Of a DNA stretch of 10,805 nucleotides, positions 6,861 to 10,805 are shown piece by piece (the first letter of the stretch is position 1; each line of letters starts with the position of its first letter). Below the pieces are notes generated by a model. The model saw only the letters and a list, made by a program, of their open reading frames with translations, was not told where the DNA came from and did not search any database. Source of the stretch: DASWRT01 sp036403035 (GTDB taxonomy: Bacteria; Pseudomonadota; Alphaproteobacteria; ATCC43930; CGMCC-115725); contig DASWRT010000041.1 in the NCBI GenBank assembly GCA_036403035.1, positions 1 through 10,805 on the forward strand, in the 5' to 3' direction. Made by a program: the position numbers and the translations under genes.

Positions 6861-7595
6861 ATGCAGCAGCAGCAACAGGCCGATGCCGGTGCGTGGCTCG
6901 GCAGCCTGACCGATGCGGAACTTGCCGAGCAGCTGCGCCGGGGGCATGCCGCGGCGTTCCGGATCGTCGTCCAGCGCAACAACCGCCGCTTGTACCGGAC
7001 CGCGCGGAGCATCCTTCGGGATGACGGCGAGGCCGAGGATGCGGTTCAAGAGAGCTACCTGCGCGCCTTTTCCTCCCTCGACGGATTCCGGGGAGGGTCG
7101 AGCCTGTCGACATGGCTGACGCGCATCGTCGTGAACGAAGCGCTCGGCCGGGTCCGCCGCAGGCGGCCGATGCTCGACCTCGACGAAGCCGCCGAAGCGC
7201 AAGGCACCGACATGAGCCGCGTCATTCCGTTCCCGCCGTCGCGGACCGCCGCCTCGCAGGACCCGGAGCACGAGGCGGCGACCGCCGAGATCCGGCGCGT
7301 GCTGGAGACGGCGATCGATGAACTGCCCGAGGGGTTCCGTACCGTCTTCGTGCTGCGCGAAATCGAGCAGATGCACACGTCGGAGACGGCCGCCTGCCTC
7401 GGCATTCCGCCGGACACGGTCAGGACCCGGCTGCATCGGGCCAAGGCCATGCTGCGGGAGGCGCTGGAGCAACGGCTTGCCTCCGTGCTGACCGACACGT
7501 TCCCGTTCGACGGCGAGCGGTGCGCGCGGATGGCCGACCGCGTGCTCGCACGGCTGGGCCTGGGAGAGGAACCGCCGGCACCCGAAGAGAGGTGA
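6861..7595 (+). CDS. ECF-type RNA polymerase sigma factor
   Basis: The product redirects RNA polymerase to a small regulon, usually for envelope, metal or oxidative stress. Sigma region 2 spans about residues 30-100 (YRTARSILRDDGEAEDAVQE, then FRGGSSLSTWLTRIVVNEAL). Region 4 spans about 145-205, with the helix-turn-helix SETAACLGIPPDTVRTRLHR. Region 3 is absent, as in ECF factors. At 244 residues it is longer than many ECFs because of a Gln-rich N-terminus, a linker with VIPFPPS, and an approximately 40-residue C-terminal extension containing FDGERCARMADRVLARLG. Cysteines are C179 in the helix-turn-helix and C221 in the extension. The start is supported by GGAGG at 6846-6850. No anti-sigma gene is adjacent; the next genes encode two exported proteins and are likely targets or co-transcribed partners. 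Confidence 0.93.
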   Translation: MQQQQQADAGAWLGSLTDAELAEQLRRGHAAAFRIVVQRNNRRLYRTARSILRDDGEAEDAVQESYLRAFSSLDGFRGGSSLSTWLTRIVVNEALGRVRRRRPMLDLDEAAEAQGTDMSRVIPFPPSRTAASQDPEHEAATAEIRRVLETAIDELPEGFRTVFVLREIEQMHTSETAACLGIPPDTVRTRLHRAKAMLREALEQRLASVLTDTFPFDGERCARMADRVLARLGLGEEPPAPEER

Positions 7596-7628
7596 GACCA
7601 GAAACCACGAAGCGAGGAGCGCGGCCGT

Positions 7629-7675
7629 GCCTGCTCCGCTGCGCCCGCCGCTCGTCCATCGATGTCGGAGCAGGC
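7629..7675 (+). repeat. Perfect 10-bp-stem inverted repeat in the leader of the His-rich protein gene
   Basis: GCCTGCTCCG (7629-7638) pairs exactly with CGGAGCAGGC (7666-7675) around a 27-base loop. It lies in the 103-bp gap between the sigma factor stop and the next ATG at 7699. No T-run follows, so it is not a classical terminator. It could set mRNA stability or processing between sigma and structural genes, act as a partial attenuator, or be a DNA-level operator. Confidence 0.55.
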
Positions 7676-7698
7676 CGAAAAGAAGAGAGGAACACGTC

Positions 7699-8115
7699 AT
7701 GACCCGCATAGGACTTGCACTGATCGCCGCGATGTCGCTCGCCGCCGTCCCGGCGCTGGCCGCCGACAACGTCGAGACCGCTCCGCCGCACGGCAGCTAC
7801 AAGAAGGTCAGTGAACTGGTGAAGCTGCCGGACTTCCTGCCAGGCATAGGCACGCTCTATGTCGACCCGAAGACGCTCCCGGCCGGTCCCTTCCTCGCCT
7901 ACGGACACGACGGCAAGCTCGTCAGCACCGTCTACATGATCCCGCTCAAGGACATGACGGCGCAGAAGAAGTTCGACGACCTCGCCGCGCCCGGCGGCAA
8001 GGTCGATCACGTCGACATGTACTACAACGCCGGCCATCCCGGCGTCGAAGAGCCGCACTACCATGTCGTGCTGTGGCACGTCTCGAAGGCGGACGAGGCG
8101 AAGGTGGCGAAATAG
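7699..8115 (+). CDS. Small exported His-rich protein (possibly DUF5602/TTHB210-like)
   Basis: The 138-residue product has a clean Sec signal peptide cleaved after ALA at residue 21. The mature protein is about 117 residues, with no cysteine and no membrane segment. Histidines cluster toward the C-terminus: H104, then HPGVEEPHYHVVLWHV with H113, H120, H122 and H127, suggestive of metal binding. The pattern (YGHDGKLVSTVYMIP, then VDHVDMYYNAGHP) reminds me of the DUF5602/TTHB210-like family, whose Thermus member is controlled by an ECF sigma/anti-sigma pair. I recall this rather than having verified it. The start is fixed by GAGAGG at 7685-7690, eight bases upstream; an in-frame GTG at 7627 would put an Arg-rich leader before the signal peptide and is rejected. 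It lies between sigma factor and cupredoxin, 18 bp from the latter, so probably in one transcript with it. Confidence 0.85.
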   Translation: MTRIGLALIAAMSLAAVPALAADNVETAPPHGSYKKVSELVKLPDFLPGIGTLYVDPKTLPAGPFLAYGHDGKLVSTVYMIPLKDMTAQKKFDDLAAPGGKVDHVDMYYNAGHPGVEEPHYHVVLWHVSKADEAKVAK

Positions 8116-8133
8116 GCGGCGGAACCGCCACCG

Positions 8134-8679
8134 ATGCTCTCTCGCCGGTCCATATTGCGGGCAGCCGGCGGCGGCGCGCTGGCCGGCCTGCTACCGCTGC
8201 CGCGAGCCGCGGCTGCCGAGATCGTCGAGATCCGGATGCGCGGCAATGAGGACGGGTCGAAGGTCTGGTTCGACCCGGTCGGCCTGCTGATCGAGCCGGG
8301 CCGGACCGTGCGGTGGATCAGCGCCGATCCGGCGAACTCGCACACGAGCACCGCCTATCACCCGAGCAACGGCGATCATTCGCTGCGGATCCCGGAGGCC
8401 GCGCGGCCCTGGAACTCGGACTACCTGCTGCCGAAGGAGCATTTCGACGTGACGCTCACCGTCGAGGGCGTCTACGACTTTTTCTGCATGCCGCACGAGA
8501 TGGCCGGGATGGTCGGTCGCATCGTCGTCGGCCGGCCGGACGGCCCCGGCGCCCTGCCCTTCGACTATTTCACGGCCGCGCATCCGGGGTGGTTGGCGGT
8601 GCCGGAGGAAGCGCGGCCGGTCTTCCCGGCGATCGACGAGATCATGCGGCAGCGGATCGTGCGCCGCCGGATCTCCTAA
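8134..8679 (+). CDS. Tat-exported cupredoxin (plastocyanin/azurin-like type 1 copper protein)
   Basis: The 181-residue product starts with a twin-arginine signal (SRRSILRAAGG, residues 3-13), a weakly hydrophobic core and an Ala-rich cleavage region near residues 25-28. Tat export would fit folding or cofactor loading before transport. The body looks like a cupredoxin barrel: VEIRMRGNEDGSKVWFDPVG, then LLIEPGRTVRWIS, then the copper site. Likely ligands are H70 (in ANSHTSTAYHP), C118, H121 and M126 in FFCMPHEMAGM, which matches the plastocyanin C-x2-H-x4-M spacing. A further approximately 45 residues after the barrel (from about 137) have no assignment and end in basic residues (QRIVRRRIS). 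It may carry electrons or handle copper in the periplasm; the partner is unknown. The 18-bp gap to the His-rich gene contains a GGCGG/CCGCC stem (8116-8130). Confidence 0.88.
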   Translation: MLSRRSILRAAGGGALAGLLPLPRAAAAEIVEIRMRGNEDGSKVWFDPVGLLIEPGRTVRWISADPANSHTSTAYHPSNGDHSLRIPEAARPWNSDYLLPKEHFDVTLTVEGVYDFFCMPHEMAGMVGRIVVGRPDGPGALPFDYFTAAHPGWLAVPEEARPVFPAIDEIMRQRIVRRRIS

Positions 8680-8696
8680 GGGAGCCGCCGGAAGCC

Positions 8697-8718
8697 CGGC
8701 CGCGCCGATCGGCGGCCG
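8697..8718 (+). terminator. GC-rich hairpin after the cupredoxin gene, terminator-like but lacking a T-run
   Basis: CGGCCGC (8697-8703) and GCGGCCG (8712-8718) form a 7-bp stem around an 8-base loop; the alternative inner palindrome GCCGATCGGC lies at 8704-8713. It starts 18 bases after the cupredoxin stop. No T-tract follows, so intrinsic termination is doubtful; it may be an mRNA 3' end stabiliser. Confidence 0.3.
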
Positions 8719-8739
8719 CAAAGTCGGCGTGTGTGGCAG

Positions 8740-8780
8740 GCCGGACCGTGTTACGGTTCCGTGACAAAACCCTTTAACAC
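8740..8780 (+). promoter_or_regulatory. Candidate regulatory region directly before the MscS/cNMP gene
   Basis: GTGTTA (8748-8753) and TAACAC (8775-8780) are exact inverted arms around 21 bases, the second abutting the start codon. Within them CGGACCG and CGGTTCCG (8742-8748, 8754-8761) form a bulged hairpin. TTTAAC at 8773-8778 resembles a -10 element, which would give a leaderless or nearly leaderless transcript. No Shine-Dalgarno-like sequence precedes ATG 8781. Confidence 0.25.
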
Positions 8781-10355
8781 ATGCCGCCATCCATCTTGAA
8801 AACGATCGAGAGACTCTGGGCGCCCGGCCTGCTCTTCCTGGCGTTCGTCGCGTCCACTGTCTTCGTTCCGGACCTCCTCGCCCACGTCAGCACGCAGGCG
8901 CTGGCGCGGCTGAGCGACATTCTGTTCTACGGCGTGCAGATCGGGCTCTGGCTGTCCGGCGCCTACCTGCTCACCCGGCTGCTCGACGTGCTGTTCTGGG
9001 AGCGCATCGTGGCGCGGCTGACGGGCGCGTCGGTGCCGCGGCTGCTGAAGGACTGTCTGGCGCTGGTCGTCTTCCTGATCGCGGCGGCAGGCATCGTCGG
9101 CATCGTCTTCGACCGGTCCGTCGCCGGCATCTGGGCGACCTCCGGCGCGGTGGGCATCGTGCTCGGCCTCGCGCTGCGCAGCATCATCCTCGACATCTTC
9201 AGCGGCCTCGCCGTCAACCTCGACCACTCCTACCGGCTCGGCGACTGGGTCGAACTGCTCGACCGCAACGGCCCGCCGGTCTTCGGCAAGGTGCTGGAGA
9301 TCAACTGGCGGACGACGCGGATCGAGACGACCGACAAGCGGACCGTCGTCGTGCCGAACAGCCGGATGGGCCAGGCGACGATCTCCAACTACACGATGCA
9401 GAGCGACGCCTGCCGCTTCGAGGCGGCGTTCACGCTCGACTTCTCGGTGCCGTCGGCGCGGGCGGTGCGGGTGCTGTTCGCCGGAGCCAAGGCGGCCTGC
9501 GGCGGGCATGGGCTGGTCGAGCGGCCGGAGCCGCGCGTCGTCGCCGCGGGCGCGACTTCGCTCGGCGTCGAGTACCGCATCCAGTACTGGCAAGACATCA
9601 ACGCGGCGTCGACCAGCGTCGCCCGGCACGCGCTCGTCGTCTCGGTGCTGAAGCACCTGGAGCGCGCCGGCCTCACCCTCGCCTACCCGAAGCAGGACAC
9701 GTTCTGGGCCGACATGCCCGCACGGCAGCTGGAGCACGGCGCCGAGGCCGACCGCGCGACGCTGCTGCGCGGCGTCGAGATCTTCGGCAAGAGCATGACG
9801 CCGGACGAACTCAGGCAGCTCGCCTGCGCGATGGCGCCGCGCGCCGTGCCCGCCGGCACGCGCCTGATGACCGAAGGCGAGCCGGGCGCCACGATGTTCG
9901 TGCTGGCGGAGGGCCTGCTGGAGGTCCGTCTCGCGAAGGACGGCGCCGAGATCGCCGTCGCCCGCGTCCAGCCCGGCGAGTTCGTCGGCGAGATGTCGCT
10001 GCTGACCGGCGAGCCGCGCTCGGCGACCGTCGCCGCCGCGACCGACACGCTGGGCTACGAGATCGCCCGCGAGCATCTGGCGCCGCTCCTCGCCGAGCGC
10101 CCGGCGCTGTCCGAGGCGATCAGCCGGATCGTCGCGGCGCGCCGGCTGAACATGGCCGACGCGCTGAGCCGCGCCGGCCAGGACCGCGCGGCGGCCGAGG
10201 CCGCGACGCTCAGCGCCGCGGCGCAGATCCTCCAGCGCATGCGCTTCCTCTTCCGCGGCCTGTTCGAGCGGCATGCGACCGCCACGGGAGCCGCCACTGT
10301 CGGCGCCGGAGTGCCTGCCGTCACCGCCGCCATCCAGGGCAAATCGCCGGGGTGA
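8781..10355 (+). CDS. MscS-family channel with C-terminal cyclic-nucleotide-binding domain (bCNG-like)
   Basis: The 524-residue inner-membrane protein has hydrophobic segments at about 13-33, 45-67, 91-111 and 116-136, the last being the Gly/Ala-rich pore helix. The MscS beta domain follows, with YRLGDWVELL (151-160) and VLEINWRTTRIETTDKRTVV then VPNSR (171-195). A linker near residue 310 leads to a cNMP-binding domain at about 330-440. Its phosphate-binding cassette GEFVGEMSLLTGEPRSATV (399-417) retains the Gly-Glu pair and R413, which bind the cyclic phosphate and ribose in this family. Proteins of this architecture are known as bacterial cyclic-nucleotide-gated MscS relatives, usually with weak or no tension response. 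Ligand (cAMP or cGMP) cannot be told. A helical Ala-rich tail (about 455-500) follows. The start lacks a ribosome site but leaves the first membrane segment intact. It appears monocistronic. Confidence 0.93.
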   Translation: MPPSILKTIERLWAPGLLFLAFVASTVFVPDLLAHVSTQALARLSDILFYGVQIGLWLSGAYLLTRLLDVLFWERIVARLTGASVPRLLKDCLALVVFLIAAAGIVGIVFDRSVAGIWATSGAVGIVLGLALRSIILDIFSGLAVNLDHSYRLGDWVELLDRNGPPVFGKVLEINWRTTRIETTDKRTVVVPNSRMGQATISNYTMQSDACRFEAAFTLDFSVPSARAVRVLFAGAKAACGGHGLVERPEPRVVAAGATSLGVEYRIQYWQDINAASTSVARHALVVSVLKHLERAGLTLAYPKQDTFWADMPARQLEHGAEADRATLLRGVEIFGKSMTPDELRQLACAMAPRAVPAGTRLMTEGEPGATMFVLAEGLLEVRLAKDGAEIAVARVQPGEFVGEMSLLTGEPRSATVAAATDTLGYEIAREHLAPLLAERPALSEAISRIVAARRLNMADALSRAGQDRAAAEAATLSAAAQILQRMRFLFRGLFERHATATGAATVGAGVPAVTAAIQGKSPG

Positions 10356-10448
10356 GGAAAAACCGGTCTCGCGGGAAACAGGCGATTTACAGGAGCCGCC
10401 GCGGGCAGTTTCTTTTACTCTCAACAGGTTGCGGCTATTTCCTGAGAA

Positions 10449-10476
10449 AAATAACAGGTTTTCGCGCCTGTTATTT
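10449..10476. terminator. Perfect hairpin AAATAACAGG / CCTGTTATTT, possible weak bidirectional terminator
   Basis: A 10-bp perfect stem (10449-10458 with 10467-10476) surrounds the 8-base loop TTTTCGCG. On the plus strand a T5 run follows at 10482-10486. On the minus strand the 3' arm runs straight into T residues (ATTTTTCTC). The stem is AT-rich, so termination strength would be modest. It is about 95 bases after the MscS/cNMP stop. Confidence 0.35.
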
Positions 10477-10521
10477 CCCTGTTTTTCGCCTGATTCCCTC
10501 CTGTTATTCCCCTGTTTCCGG
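10467..10521. repeat. Five tandem 11-bp units, each starting CCTG
   Basis: CCTG occurs at 10467, 10478, 10489, 10500 and 10511, exactly every 11 bases. The units read CCTGTTATTTC, CCTGTTTTTCG, CCTGATTCCCT, CCTGTTATTCC, CCTGTTTCCGG. Units 1-2 and 4-5 also form an 18-nt direct repeat with one mismatch. In the left arm the inverted motif CAGG occurs at 10379 and 10390, again 11 apart. Confidence 0.75.
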
Positions 10522-10528
10522 GGGAACC

Positions 10529-10805
10529 TCACGTCCGATTCACGATGTCAAAGAGCATGGCGGGCGCGCCGAGTGGCACGTCCCTGCCGGACGGAGTATA
10601 TATCCAATTTGGAAAACATCCTATGCGTTGCGCACCCGCTACGAGGTCCGATTATTTCTTCGGGAGCACGGAATGGGCGCGCACTCCAGTCTCTTCATGA
10701 CCGCCAATTCGCAAAACTCTGAAAGGCCAATTATTTACCTGTATCTTGCTTTGTGTTACGTCGTTCCACCATTGGCAACGTCACGCGTAGAGCTTTTTCC
10801 ATGTT
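10529..10805. other. Lower-GC stretch without a supported gene, to the right edge
   Basis: Composition falls to around half G+C by eye, with AT-rich patches such as AGTATATATCC (10596-10606) and the odd palindrome TCCAATTTGGA (10602-10612). Open frames here are short and lack the G/C-ending codon bias of the rest of the window. I see no tRNA, no CRISPR repeat and no recognisable mobile-element end. It may be an intergenic promoter region for a gene beyond the edge or the margin of acquired DNA. Confidence 0.4.

Larger units (their letters stand above)
10365..10528. repeat. Intergenic palindromic element with imperfect 31-nt inverted arms
   Basis: Arm 10374-10395 (begins GGAAACAGG, ends ACAGGAG) matches the reverse complement of 10498-10519 at 19 of 22 positions by hand alignment. 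Weaker similarity extends out to GGT at 10365 and ACC at 10528. The interior holds a perfect 10-bp stem and an 11-bp-phased repeat. There is no reading frame with coding bias, so a MITE-like or extragenic palindromic repeat is most likely. I recall similar AACAGG/CCTGTT-rich intergenic repeats in Bradyrhizobium-like genomes, which is unverified. Confidence 0.55.

Noticed and set aside
7627..7698. GTG start extending the His-rich protein by 24 residues
   Set aside because: It would place an Arg-rich segment ahead of a clean signal peptide and lies inside the leader hairpin; ATG 7699 has a good ribosome site.
10365..10528. CRISPR array or plasmid iterons
   Set aside because: Units are only 11 bp with no unique spacers, so not CRISPR; no replication initiator gene or DnaA box was seen nearby to support an origin.
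10273..10722. Plus-strand open frame across the repeat element
   Set aside because: It overlaps the end of the MscS gene in another frame and its translation only mirrors the repeats; no ribosome site or coding bias.
10731..10805. Minus-strand 24-residue open tail entering from the right edge, ending in TAA
   Set aside because: Too short, codon use without the local G/C bias and no recognisable motif; it may be the end of a gene outside but cannot be supported.

Overview
The window is GC-rich (about 70% by eye), and its real genes almost always end codons in G or C. Gene families and codon bias suggest a high-GC alphaproteobacterium, perhaps Hyphomicrobiales or Rhodospirillales. This placement is inference, because the window holds no rRNA or other marker gene.

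Layout. (1) 1-1083, minus strand: a gene running off the left edge that encodes phosphoenolpyruvate phosphomutase, the entry enzyme of phosphonate biosynthesis. Its frame continues into the start of a nucleotidyltransferase domain, so it is probably a bifunctional PepM-nucleotidyltransferase. (2) 1084-1234: divergent intergenic region with one small dyad. (3) 1235-6405, plus strand: a compact operon for a nucleoside-type ABC importer (BMP-family binding protein, double ATPase, two permeases) ending in cytidine deaminase. Three of its junctions overlap, so translation is probably coupled. Nucleosides would be bound in the periplasm, imported, and cytidine deaminated to uridine. (4) About 6409-6753: a frame with strong coding bias for a small exported protein directly behind cdd. 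It has no ATG, GTG or TTG start, and a perfect 14-bp LacI-like palindrome lies inside its signal sequence. (5) 6861-8679, plus strand: an ECF-type sigma factor, a 10-bp-stem hairpin, a small exported His-rich protein, and a Tat-type cupredoxin with a full type 1 copper ligand set. This looks like a stress or metal/redox envelope cassette with no anti-sigma gene in view. (6) 8781-10355, plus strand: an MscS-family channel with a C-terminal cyclic-nucleotide-binding domain. (7) 10356-10805: no convincing gene. It starts with an element of imperfect inverted arms built on an exact 11-bp-phased CCTG repeat, then drops to clearly lower GC up to the right edge.

The points most worth a second look are the PepM-nucleotidyltransferase fusion, the start-less exported protein with its embedded operator-like palindrome, the sigma/His-rich/cupredoxin cassette, and the 11-bp-phased repeat element.
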